In this document: positions 26,245-37,178 of the stretch, piece by piece | Position numbering within the stretch: position 1 is the first letter of the stretch | How the letters are laid out: each line of letters opens with the position of its first letter | NCBI RefSeq assembly: GCF_965638725.1 | Contig: NC_134950.1 | Coordinates: forward strand, 3,720,101 to 3,784,100 | Reading direction: 5' to 3' | Source of the DNA: Aptenodytes patagonicus | Lineage: Eukaryota > Chordata > Aves > Sphenisciformes > Spheniscidae | DNA: 64,000 bases | The notes under the pieces: generated by a model | The model's database searches: none | What the model saw: only the letters and a program-made list of their open reading frames with translations | Told to the model about the DNA's origin: nothing | Program-made: the position numbers and the translations under genes

Positions 26245-26679
26245 GCTCCAACGTGGGGTCCCTCCCACGGGAGACAGTCCTCCACGAAATTCTCCAACGT
26301 GGGTCCTTCCCACAGGCTGCAGTTCTTCACGAACTGCTCCAGCGCGGGTCCTTTCCACGGGGTGCAGTCCTTCAGGAACAGACTGCTCCAGCGTGGGTCC
26401 CCCACGGGGTCACAAGTCCTGCCAGAAAACCTGCTCCAGCGTGGGCTCCTCTCTCCATGGGTCCACAGGTCCTGCCAGGAGCCTGCTCCAGCACGGGCTC
26501 TCCACGGGGTCACAGCCTCCTTTGGGCATCCACCTGCTCTGGCGTGGGGTCCTCCATGGGCTGCAGGTGGATATCTGCTCCACCGTGGACCTCCATGGGC
26601 TGCAGGGGGACAGCCTGCCTCACCACGGTCTTCACCACGGGCTGCAGGGGAATCTCTGCTCTGGCGCCTGGAGCACCTC
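26245..26679. repeat. Diverged minisatellite inside the LTR, about nine units of 40-52 bp
   Basis: Units begin GCTCCA(A/G)CGTGGG and carry a CCCACGGG or CCATGGG block 10-20 bp later, then a GTCCT or CTGCAG block. The starts recur at roughly 45-50 bp up to about 26520 and at about 41 bp after that. CCACGGG followed by later CCGTGG blocks gives the array internal inverted-repeat character. It is GC-rich and CpG-containing, unlike its flanks. Its presence explains the overlapping open frames of 146 to 216 codons on both strands here. Confidence 0.85.
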
Positions 26680-26781
26680 CTCCCCCTCCTTCTTCACTAA
26701 CCTTGGTGTCTGCAGAGTTGTTTCTCTCACATATTCTCACTCCTCTCTCCAGCTGCTGTTCCGCAGCAGTTTTTCCCCCTT

Positions 26782-26789
26782 CTTAAATA
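26782..26789 (-). promoter_or_regulatory. LTR TATA-like box TATTTAAG
   Basis: The plus strand CTTAAATA reads TATTTAAG on the minus strand. It lies about 180 bp inside the U3 end and about 80 bp downstream of a CCAAT box at 26873-26869, the expected arrangement for a retroviral promoter. Confidence 0.55.
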
Positions 26790-26969
26790 TGTTATCCCAG
26801 AGGCGCTACCACCATCGCTGACTGGCTCGGCCTTGGCCCGTGGCGGGTCTGTCTTGGAGCCAGCTGGCATTGGCTCTATCGGACATAGGGGAAGCTTCTA
26901 GCAGCTTCTCACAGAAGCCACCCCTGTAACCCCTGCACTACCAAAACCTTGCCATGCAAACCCAATACA

Positions 26970-26974
26970 TAAGG
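26970..26974. repeat. 5-bp target-site duplication, right copy (TAAGG)
   Basis: It is identical to 25840-25844 and directly abuts the AATACA terminus of the LTR. Confidence 0.85.
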
Positions 26975-29025
26975 TAATGTCACTTTTTACTGATGTGACA
27001 AATTTTAGTGCGGCAAAGCTAATGGGTAACAGGGCAAGTCTGTCTCAATATACCTGGTGCAGTGCATCTGCAGTGGTATCTGCTCACAAAGCTGAGCACT
27101 GGCAGGTCCACGGGATTTAGAGACAGAAAGACACACATGGTGGTACAAAACACCACCTTACTGACAGCAGCTTTTTGGTCCAGGCATATGTAAACAGGCC
27201 AGGGAGGAGGTGTAGCAGTAACTACAGTTAGGAGTAGGAGGCAACCATTCCTGAAATAATCAAACTGTCCTCAAAGTCTCCGAAAACACTCTTCATACCC
27301 AGAGCAAGAAGAAAATGGGACCAATTCAAACCAGCACTGCACTGGGTACTGAGATTCCTCTCCCTGGTGGGGAGCGGTTCCCCCTTGGCAGAGCAAAACA
27401 TCTTAGAGACCCTCAACCAGCCCAGGAAGAGTTAAAATCTCACTGCAGTTATTTAGCCCAGACCTAAAGAAAATAAATTCTTTCATATCAAGCCGTGAAA
27501 CTCAGCACAATCAGATGCTGACAGGGACACAGAACGCTCTCCAACCATCACAACACGGTGTTATTCTAGAGTAGATGTTTCCAGGACATCCTGGACTGTG
27601 GAGACTGACTAACTCCCCAGAGCAAACCTCAATGCAAGCAGGAAGAACATCTCCATTTTTCCCAACCAGCTGCTAAGAGCCTGGGCCCAGCTCAAGAGAA
27701 ATTGGTCTCAACTCAGCGAAGAGGCCTACACATGTGTGAAACCCAAATGCACGGGCAGCAGAAACAGGTAAAAGCTTTGGAGGTGAGATCTTTAAACAAG
27801 CTGTCCCAGTGTTTTCATCGGGAGGGGCTTATGTTCTGTTCAAAATTATTTCCTTCCGTTACATTTGTTTTATTCTGTATTTTTATACACCGCTGATATG
27901 GTGGAGACCTGCCAAAATTGGATGTTAAAATGCCAGAAGAAGGAGAGGCTCTGCTGGAGCCTTTCTGAGTCAGTAGGAGCCAGGAAGCAGGGAAGCCACA
28001 GGCACTTCTGTTCGTGCACAAGTTCCAGCCCCAAACTGCTGGCTCCGGAAGCTGGATTTTAGCTAATCATCTGAATTAAACCCATAATGGTCCGTCACAG
28101 CTTGTAAGCAGGTGCACTTTTACCAAGGATACTAATTGCCCTGGAAATAACGCTGAGAGCACTGCAGCCCAAAAGCCCAAGAGAGTCCAAATCCCTATGA
28201 TGTGAGGCACTAACACTCAGTATTAATTTCACACAGAAGACCTTTTTTTGTTTGTTTTTAACATGAATACTGTCCTTGGCATCCTGTAAGACATGCTGCA
28301 TTCCTGTGGGGATAAATGGAGGTTTGTTGCAGCTTTGACTAGTCTCTTGTCAGATACACAACATCTAATTCACTATGGTATTTCTACTTGTCCCACTCTG
28401 GTTGGACATACATACTCCCACCATTACACTACTACTTTTAGCTGGGAGGGTTCATATCTTCTTTGATTGCTTTGTCTCCTGTAAAGCAAAGGAAAAAGGG
28501 ATGGTCTTGGAGACCAGTGTGTGGCTCAACCCCAAGGTCAAGGCAACATATCTCAAGGGACCTTTCCATTTCTACAGAATGATATAGTGGCGTTTGCTCA
28601 CAAGTAGCACCCAGTCTCTCTCCCTGGGTGCTCCTCTCATCCCAACCTGCAACGGCCAAATTCAACTCACCTGTAAGTGTCTACATCTGGATTCATTTTA
28701 TGATTTGCTCTTTTGATCAGTGGAGAGAAGGATGCAGGTTCATGAAGGATGCGGTTCATCTCATCTTAAATTCGGTGTCTGAACCAGCTCGGGTGAACTG
28801 CCCCCAGGATGACTCTTTGCCCTCATCAGTGAAAAGGGGAGTCCAGATGCCTGGATGGGGCCGTTCTCATTGTAGGGGCCCGCTTTTAGGTTAGGTCTGA
28901 GGAAAAATGTAGAGACCTTCTGCCCTCCAACTATCCTTGCTGAGCTGGGAAAGAAAGAATCTCAGACACAGTGTATAAAACATTTCCCTTCCCACAGCCT
29001 TTTCCTCTCTTGTCATTGAGAAGAT
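26975..29025. other. Unique non-coding DNA, nothing recognised
   Basis: 2 kb with only short open frames and no repeat family, CpG cluster or RNA gene that I can support. Confidence 0.5.
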
Positions 29026-29115
29026 GACATTTATATTTGCATAGCATTTAGCACAAGGGACCCCCACTCTCATTTCATCCTTGGGCGCTGCTATAGTAAA
29101 AATAATAAACAGTTG
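29026..29115 (+). mobile_element. Ancient amniote SINE/LINE tail
   Basis: The segment reads TTTGCATAGCATTTAGCACA, then GGACCCCCACTCTCATTTC, TTGGGCGCTGCTATAGTAAA and AATAATAAAC. That order (tag-cacctagcacaa, gggnccc, ggcgctactgtaatacaaataata) is the characteristic 3' part of old amniote interspersed repeats. The exact family is not decided. Confidence 0.55.
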
Positions 29116-30949
29116 AATGTGGCGATGGGGTTTGGGAATGATGCCAGCTAACATTTAAAGGACGGGCACGGTTATTTCTTGATGAATAACAGCATTTACA
29201 GAAGGCCTTTCACCCCGAGGTGCTTCACAAATTATAAACATACATCACCACATCACAGATCGGGCAAAACAGCCAACTTCAAAGTTTCGGCTGGGAAAAT
29301 CCCGCACACAGCCCACTGCAGGGAGCGATTCACCTGCCAGATACCAAAAGGCAAGGCAGTCCTACGCACAAGGGAGGGTTTGCTGCTAGACTCAAGGCAT
29401 GTCCAAGCTGCAAAGCAGACCGTAGGATCAGCTTTCTCCTCTCTGGAAATTATTTGGATGGTCTTGGAGTGTCTGCGTTTAAACAATGTTACTCCCCCAC
29501 TGCCAAAGTTGAAACCATCTATGTTTTATTGTGTTTCAACATGTTTGCAAGGTCCATGTGATTGTTCACCTTTATTTCCTCTCCAAATAAGTGTTCCTCT
29601 CCATTTCCTTCACACACGCTCTTGCCAGCCACCCCTTCCTCGCAACCAGCAGTCCTGCAACACCACACCAGTGCAAAGACCCAAGGGAGAAACTAAAAAG
29701 ATGTATGTCTGTGTGAAAATGACAGCTAAAGAAACCTTAAAGACAATGATTCAGGAGTTTTAGCTGAGAGTGTGTCAGGAAAATTCAGCTGCCGGGATTT
29801 GCTTTTACACCTTCTGAAAACCTCGGAGAGTCAAAGAGCCTGAAATTGAGCGTGGAGGCGAGGAGCATGCCCTGAAGGTGGGTCTGGAAGGACTTCCAGC
29901 CACCTGCCCTGAGTCTGCAGCCACCTTCCCTCTAACAGCAAATGTGGGACTGAAACAGGACCATGCTGTACGCAAGCTGCATCGTGGACATTTCTCAGCG
30001 TCACTGACCACCCGGGCATTTTTCCATCCATCTTCAGGAGCCTAGATAGGGATCGACAAATCGAACCTAGTGCTCCCATTAAGTGACACTTTTGCAGAGG
30101 AATCGTAGGATACAAAGCATAAAAACTGTGTAAAAAGCTAATGGTCCAGAGAGAAACTAACTGGCACCCTTTAATTCGCATTCACCAGTTTATACTGGGA
30201 CTTTCTGCTTTCTACGGTGCTCCCTGCCTGTCCCAGTGAAGATCAAGAGGCTTCGGTGCTGGTGGTGAGCACAGAGGCTTTACAACCCGGATTTTTCTCC
30301 TGTGATAGGTAGCGCAATGCAGGTTCATTCATTCTCGGCTGGAGTAGACTGAATCAGCAGATAGACGGGACAGTAGAAGGACACCATTACACTCAGAAGT
30401 GAGCAGGGAATAATAAATTGAAGTATTTGGATGTAATTGTCCAAAGGAAAATGCAGATTGTGCAAAAAGAAAAGCTTCTCAACAGTGTAATTTATAAGGC
30501 TACAAAATAATGACACAAGCGAAATATGGGAAACCCCAAATTAGAGACATCTGAGCATCTAGAAACCATCTGAACACTTTCTTCCTCTCCCTAATTTCCC
30601 CAGTGCTCTGATTGCACAGTTAGTTCTGCAAGGCCAGGTTTGTTTTCAGAGTGATTAACGATTAGTAGCAGCAACAATTTTTTTCAATCCCTTCTGCAGA
30701 TCAAGGGAGGAAAAAAATGCAGCTCAGACAGAATTTCTGCCTCATGCTTCCTGCTCACGGCAGGGCCAAACTCTCTGAACAGCAAAGGCAGCTACAGGTG
30801 GTTGCAGTGAGAGTATTACCAGGAGAGGATTTGCTCCATCCCATAACTGACCCACCCACTCATCCTTTCAGAGCTGAAGTTCCTTTTCTTTTATTTATAC
30901 TAATGAACTCCACCCCAAATAGTTTGCTGCATGATAAGAACTCAGATAA
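29116..30949. other. Unique non-coding DNA, nothing recognised
   Basis: A possible second decayed SINE-like block (AGAAGGCCTTTCACCCCGAGG, then GTGCTTCACAAATTATAAAC at about 29195-29240) sits just right of the previous element. Otherwise no gene or repeat is seen. The 194-codon plus frame at 29179-29763 starts inside that block and looks like chance. Confidence 0.45.
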
Positions 30950-31260
30950 TCTAGTAACTACCTCGCATCAGGTGCCTGCCCCTCTTGTAATGAGATTTGC
31001 ATGTCGTCGGGCACGCAATCCTGCAATTCAGAGCCTTCCCTAATTGCATTCTCGTGCATATTAGCGTGAATTAAAGCCTGGTTGCAGAGATCTCGCCTTC
31101 CTACTTTGTTCCTGCAATGGTTTTTGTTCTGGCTGTTGCTGCTGAATAATCCCTGCTTGGCAATCAAACTGAACCTGAAAGTGTTATTGGACTTCACAGC
31201 AAATGAGTCCATTTTAGGCAGCAGATAATGTTTCCAGTGGAACAGCATTGCCCTTGATGA
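30950..31260. promoter_or_regulatory. Candidate conserved non-coding element with POU octamer
   Basis: Repeat-free sequence containing a perfect octamer ATTTGCAT at 30995-31002, CTAATTGCAT, GCATATTAGC and GTGAATTAAAG. All three frames are short. Motif content suggests an enhancer-type element. Conservation is untested. Confidence 0.3.
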
Positions 31261-32639
31261 GTTAACCTCCCTCTGCTCCAGTGTTTCCTGTTTTCTCATT
31301 GTCCTTTAAGCTTTATACTTAAGTTATTTATAAGCTTTACATCGGAATTTATGTACAGTAAGAAACGTTGAAATTATAAATAATCTAATCCTAATAAATG
31401 TATAGACATAAATAGGTATGGAAGACTGAAAAGGTGTCATTACAGTTTGTCCTTTTAAATAGATAGCGTAGAAGACATTATTATGCATTCTTATGCCAAG
31501 AAGTGAGACCATATCATGCCTAGACATTATCTCATTAACATCCTGCTCATTCCCAAATCTAAATCCAGATTACAATTGTTTAATTTTGTGTGTATATATA
31601 ATTTGTGGGTTGTCTACCTTTTGGAGATGTCAAGAGATCCAAGGCCACTGCAGATATGTGAATTTCCATTCCCGCAGAAGACTAGCATATTCCACGGGTC
31701 CCTTCTCTGAGTTCAAAAGGTGTCTTTGAAAAGGACAACTCTTTGAATTACCCTCTTTGCATCCAAGGAAATGACTAAATTTGTACCGACCGTACCACTT
31801 AAAGGCAACTAAAGATATGTACCATGACCTAAACCCTATTCCATTCATCTCTAGCAGGGCAAATACATTAGGAGCATATCATGTAAGATGCTGCTATAGC
31901 TGGAAAAAAGAAAGACAGTCTGATCGACCTTGTTCCCTGATAAAAATCACACCAAACACTCTGGGAGAAGAGGATAAACATCCTGCCTCAAAGTTTCATT
32001 CTGCCCATGTTGCCCTCCAAGTGCTTGAGAAACCAGAGAGGTGCTGCACTTTGTTGACAGCCGAACGGAAGGCTGAGGTTACCTCCAACACGCCAGAAAT
32101 TTTTTTAAACACCTTCAGCTTACAAATCCTTTATGGAATTATAAACAAGAGAGTCTTTGGTTACAAAGGGGTGGCATTAGTCCTGGGAAAACAGTCTCTC
32201 CTCCAGGACATCGCTCAGCGGATCGTATAACCGGCTTCCGAAGAGCGAGCCTGAAACACCAGCACCGTCTGCAGCAGCTTTTCACCTTGCCAAGAGCAAG
32301 GCTGCAGGGGAGGGCAGGGGGCAAAGACAGCACCGTACTGGTGCGCCCACCTTGCTACTGATACCCAAACAAGCCAGTTTAATGCTGTTCTGAGTCTCCC
32401 TGCGCTACACTGCTATGTAGTGGGGCAGGTATCTCCCATTACCCCATTTTTTAATGCAGCTCGGGGAAAGCTTGCATTGGATTACAAGTTTGGCTGATGA
32501 GGGAATTGATGTCAGGCTTCTGTAAGAAATGTGCCTTGTAACAGTACAGCATGTTGATGAAGTAACTAAAACAATACAAAACCACTGTAAAACACATTAA
32601 ATGGATTAAGAATTGGCTAAGTTCAGGTCTCAAATATAA
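31261..32639. other. Unique non-coding DNA, nothing recognised
   Basis: 1.4 kb, including a 149-codon plus frame at 31781-32230 with no recognisable domain, signal or splice context. I treat it as chance. Confidence 0.45.
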
Positions 32640-33330
32640 TTATAACCAGAGAAATTTTCTTTGAGTGGGTGTGTGTTTGGAGAGATCCCATAGGGACTGG
32701 TTCTTGGCTCTATGCTATTGTATTTTATCAACAACTTAGGAAAAAACCCTTTAAATCATTATCAACAAATTTTTCAGATTAAAAAGGCTGGGAAAATGGT
32801 AAAAAGAAGGATTACAGGTCACCGATACAAATGAGTAATTGGTAATCTGACGGTAAGCAAGAACAACCAAGTTAAGTCACAAGATCGAAGAAAGAAGATA
32901 CTTGCCTGGTGGGGGCTGAAGCAGTTCTACACTGGAAAGCCATGACCAAAAAGGGGTTGCAAGTCATAGTGAGTAATCAACTGTCCATGAACCGACCCAA
33001 TCTGTATATGTGTAAGCAGAGGAAATCCAGGGAGAAGAGGAGGATTATGTTGTCTGAGTATTCCCCATCTCCTGAAACTGCTGCTGACGCATTGTGCCCT
33101 GCTCTTGCGTCCACAAAGCAAGCGGGAGGTTGAAAAGCTGGAGACAATTCAAGAAAGAGACACAAGAATGTACACAAGTCTGAGAAAGATGACTTGCAGG
33201 GAGAGATTTAAAGAGCTTAGTCTATTTAGCTAGTCAAAAGAAAGCTAAGGGGTGGCTGGACACTGATCCAAGAACCTCCAGAGAGAAAGCCAATACCAGA
33301 AGTTGTCTTCAGTCTAGCCAACAGAAATGT
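32640..33330 (+). mobile_element. Ancient CR1/L3-like LINE relic, sense
   Basis: The ordered landmarks of the ORF2 C-terminal half are TTATCAACAACTTAG near 32730, then AGATACTTGCCTGGTGGGGG near 32900 and TCTACACTGGAAAGCCATGAC near 32925. These are followed by TCATAGTGAGTAATCAACTG near 32965, ACAATTCAAGAAAGAGACAC near 33145, GAGCTTAGTCTATTTAGCTAG near 33213, and CTTCAGTCTAGCCAACAGAAATG near 33307. Together they match the 'aacag-ggatttgga-gtgatagt... caattcaagaa... gagctcaatctatttagc... cttcagtct' succession of amniote CR1. Frameshifts make it inactive. Confidence 0.82.
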
Positions 33331-34439
33331 CCCATGCCACCAGACTTGGTCCGAGTTCCCATACCACGTGCACGCCTTGGCCATGTCCTGCCACCATAGG
33401 TGGGGAACACACCAACCTTTCTCTCAAAGAGAAATCCAGGTGCCTGGTCCAACCAAGAGCTACGGCGTGCTCTGACAGGTCCTCCTATCTAGTCAAACCA
33501 GGGACTGGGAGCCTGTTGTGCACCAGATTTTGAGTGCAAATGTGGCCAAAGAATTTGGGTCCGGGATCCTCCAGCTCTGTTTTCATTCTGTGGTTTTTGT
33601 CTCTGTTCTGATCCCGGTGCCAAAGAAATGTTGCATTGTTTGAGAGATTTGAATCTGGTGGCATAGCCTGTCTCAGAACAAGCACTTTCAAAGCTCTCAT
33701 CTAATCTCTGAAGAGAGAAGCTAAACCAAGAGACAAAGATAGCAGGCTCAAGCAAGAAAACTGCTCTGCCTTTTTCCCCCAAATGAAGGAAGGATTATGC
33801 ATTGACCAGTTTGAGCAAGAGAAAAATGGAAAGGCTGGAGAGCAGCAACACTTTGGAACACTCTACATGAGAAAGACATTAAGAATAACAGTCATTTACT
33901 GGGCCCGTATCTCAGCAGCATTTATTTCCATCATCCTACCTGCCCCTTTTGGAGACCTCTTATCCCGTCACTGCAAAGGCCAGTAGCCAAACGTGACAGT
34001 CAGTTAAACAAAGGTCAGAAAGGGGTGGCTAACATCAGACTGACTCCATCTGGCTGCAGATACTGCCTTGAGTGCAGTCCCTCCCTTTTCATGTGTGTGG
34101 GTTTTCTTCTTCAGCTCTACTGGGAGATGGCTGGAAGCACAAAGAGGGGAAAAATAACCGGTGAATATGTAACAGGAACAATTTGTTCTTGGATTTAGAG
34201 CTGTCTATGGACAATATGTAAGCCAGTGTTTTGAGTGAAATATTTGACTAATGATCCCTACAAGGAGCATGGAATAATTAATGCCTGGAAGTGCTATACA
34301 GGGATATGGGGAAGTTGGAAGTGGGTGTAACAGAGTCAGATCATGGCAGTATTTGAGAAAAGCCCACACCGTTGGAGGTAGCTTTTCAGGGGGGAACAAG
34401 CTGTGAAGAAAGTACGGGATGAAGAACAACCTGGATTCT
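33331..34439. other. Unique non-coding DNA, nothing recognised
   Basis: 1.1 kb with no recognisable gene. The first part may be a decayed remainder of the LINE to its left. Confidence 0.45.
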
Positions 34440-35110
34440 TTAGCACACTTTTAAAGTACATTGTAAGAATGTGTTAAAAACAATCTTCCTGCATTTTGCA
34501 AGCAATCACAATGCTAGCTGCATATTTTTAATTGCAGCAAATTATTGACTTGCACAAGCTTTACAAAACATTGCTGAAACTCAGGCCATTATACTTAAGA
34601 ATAATTGCATGAACTACTTAAATATTCAAACACTGATGAATAAACAAGTATTGTTCTGTATTAAGTTCTCAACAAATTGTTGCTTCTTCTGGTTGAACCT
34701 TGTGTTCATTGTAAAGACTACTTTCTTATGCCACTTCTAAAAGCTTATGTGCAAGTGCAAGTGCAACATATAATTCGAGGTCCTTTTAGTTAATTGCCCA
34801 CACAGCTGAATTCTACACAACTGCTAAATTCCAAAAAGGCAAAATTGGAGCTGTTTGTTTATTTTCTCTTCAGTGGGAACTAAGCTTTCTCCTAATCAGT
34901 GACTGCAGCTGAAATGAATTCATCATCACAATAGTAAAACAAGAAGTGCATTCATTTAACAGCACGTTAAACTGTGCATGCATTTTAGCCCCTTTGCAAT
35001 GTGGTTGCTATGGCATTTGTGGGTGGTGGTGAAGATGACAGGAGATTCTTAACATAAATGCCAAACCACGCTCTAATATATGTCATACTGACCTGCTATT
35101 AATTCAGTGG
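34440..35110. promoter_or_regulatory. Candidate conserved non-coding element, about 0.7 kb
   Basis: A long AT-rich, repeat-free stretch with dense developmental-type motifs: ATATTTTTAATTGCAGC, TTAGTTAATTGCCC, CTAATCAGTG, GCAGCTGAAATGAATTC, and a GTGCAAGTGCAAGTGCAAC triplication at about 34749. No open frame of note. It has the texture of deeply conserved vertebrate non-coding DNA, but that is a judgement by eye. Confidence 0.3.
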
Positions 35111-36751
35111 CTGCTCTCTTATCATAAAAAAAAGATCAGCTCAACTTTCACTTCAAGAATGGATGTGAAATTCAAAACAGCAGTGGCTATAAGAGTGTAA
35201 ATCACATGACAGAAACTTTAAAGGTTGGGGTTTCTGTGTTGCTGGGGCTTTCTGAAACCATAGAAGGATAATAAGGAAATGGGAATAAGCTGACAGTCGC
35301 ACTAAAAAGTTGGGCTGTGCACCTGCCCATGGACTTAGTTCTAGCAATTTCATCTTGCCATAAAATGTAATGATTGTCAGGAACATATATTAACTTAAAT
35401 ATGAGGTTTTAATTCCCCCCAAGTTTTTTCTAGGTGGATGTGAAACTTGTAGCAGAGCTGGGTATTTCTTTGGTCCCATGCTCTTTATTTACAAAGATTT
35501 TGGAAGTTTGATTTCCTTAATCTTGAGAAGAATCAAATAATGAAAAATCTCTTTCATGGTCCTTTTCCTTGGGACTGTGCTTATCATCTTTGTGCCAGGG
35601 TCCGGGGCTTCTTTTTCAGCTGCATGGAAGCCGTTCTCCATCCACGTGTCCTGCACATGCCTTTGGGCAGGGACAGATAACTGTTTTGTGTAATTGCCGC
35701 TATTGTTTCAATTATCTGTGTCTTTAACGAAGATTACTGGCTACTTACAGTTATATTAACTCTAACAGGGCTCTAAGACAGTCTTGTGAAATAAAACATA
35801 ATTATATAGGAAGCAGAAGGTATGGATTTGTGTTTTCTACTCCAGATTAGCAACCCCATGAGCATCCTGTCTGGACCATACCAGTGGCTGGTGGCTTCTT
35901 GCTCATAGGAAGGTGACACCCTTCCTGCAGGCACACATTTCTGAAACCGCGCTGGAGGCTGGGTATCAACGAGCATTTAGAGTATGCTGGCGCTGGACTT
36001 TTCCCAGGAGAGCAGCCTGCCTTAAACCTGAGCTTCTCTGATGGTTGTGACAGGCTGTCGTATGGTGAGAAAGGTGCCGACTAAGACATTGCCTGCTGCT
36101 TGCACTGGCAAGTAAAATACTGCCAGAAATAAAGTTCAGGAGAGGATGCGAAACCAGCTTCTAGGTGCCAAGGCTTGTCCTCTCGTCTTTCCCTGCATTG
36201 TTTTCTGCCCTGCAGATCCTGACCAAGGTCACAGCCAGCGATATGCCCATTTCCGTCAGCCCCCAACCATAGAGCAAGCCTGAGCAGTAAATACTAGGAC
36301 TATTCACGAGAGCATGCAAGCTCTCTGCACAGAGGCAGCCAGCGTTTCTCTTGTTCTCGAGCATTTCAGCTCATCTGGCATTTTTCGTTCAGGAGCATTA
36401 ACCTACAGTCCAATATAATTATGTACTATATGCTCTTAAATTTTTAATTAGTTACTTGCACTCGAGAGCAAATGGTCTCTTTTTTCCCTTGATATACACA
36501 CGTAACTCCTCTCAGTGTTAATGGGATTTACATGGGTTTATCAAGTGATAATAAAAGCCTAAACGTCAGCTTCTGCTAACATTTACTATGTAATTTCCTG
36601 CTCTCTCAACAGACAGGGAGTATAACTACGCACTATTAAGTGCAACATAACAAGGAGAAAAAACATTTAAGGTTAATGCTCGGCTTTACCCATGTCATTG
36701 TTGGAAATCTGTTACATACGCGGTTCTTTTTGAAGTGTTATGACAAATCAC
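35111..36751. other. Unique non-coding DNA, nothing recognised
   Basis: 1.6 kb with only short frames. No element recognised. Confidence 0.5.
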
Positions 36752-37178
36752 ACAGAATCATAGAATCATAGAATCATAGAATCATTGAGGTTGGAAAAGA
36801 CCTCTAAGATCATCGAGTCCAACCGTCAACCCAACACCACCATGCCCACTAAACCATGTCCCTAAGCGCCTCATCTACACGTCTTTTAAATACCTCCAGG
36901 GATGGGGACTCCACCACTTCCCTGGGCAGCCTGTTCCAATGTTTCACCACTCTTTCAGTAAAGAAATTTTTCCTTACATCCAATCTAAACCTCCCCTGCC
37001 GCAACTTGAGGCCATTTCCTCTCGTCCTATCGCTAGTTATTTGGGAGAAGAGACCGACACCCACCTCGCTACAACCTCCTTTCAGGTAGTTGTAGAGAGC
37101 AATGAGGTCTCCCCTCAGCCTCCTTTTTTCCAGGCTGAACAACCCCAGTTCCCTCAGCCGCTCCTCATAAGACTTGTT
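36752..37178 (-). mobile_element. CR1 LINE 3' end with open ORF2 C-terminus, antisense
   Basis: On the minus strand a continuous frame at 37199-36849 encodes the last ~110 residues of CR1 ORF2 reverse transcriptase. Its diagnostic pieces are [47 protein letters not shown] and [20 protein letters not shown]. It is followed by the CR1 3' UTR and about four ATTCTATG octamers, seen on plus as ATCATAGA repeats at 36759-36785. The surviving frame has no stop, which indicates a young copy. It is 5'-truncated, as most CR1 insertions are, so it cannot move by itself. It is the same subfamily as 1-198. Confidence 0.96.

Larger units (their letters stand above)
25845..26969 (-). mobile_element. Avian endogenous-retrovirus solo LTR, 1125 bp, reverse orientation
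   Basis: The element is bounded by TG (TGTGGTGGG at 25845) and CA (AATACA ending 26969), with a perfect TAAGG duplication outside each end. No gag, pol or env sequence adjoins it, so it is a solo LTR left by recombination between two LTRs. Orientation is minus. In that direction there is a CCAAT box at 26873-26869, a TATA-like TATTTAAG at 26789-26782, and an AATAAA at 26035-26030. The inferred layout is therefore U3 of about 210 bp, an unusually long R of about 730 bp, and U5 of about 170 bp. I recognise it as a family common in bird genomes. The family name is not certain. ERVL is suggested by the 5-bp duplication. Confidence 0.9.

Noticed and set aside
26171..26821. 216-, 178- and 177-codon plus-strand frames
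   Set aside because: They lie antisense inside the LTR minisatellite in three different frames, which is what a GC-rich repeat produces. The LTR's own orientation is minus.
29179..29763. 194-codon plus frame
   Set aside because: Begins in an apparently decayed repeat, has no domain, and overlaps a minus frame. Length is within chance for 64 kb.
31781..32230. 149-codon plus frame
   Set aside because: No recognisable domain or start context. Treated as chance.
36752..37178. Treating the 116-codon reverse-transcriptase frame as a host gene
   Set aside because: It is the C-terminal tip of CR1 ORF2 followed by the CR1 tail, a 5'-truncated transposon.
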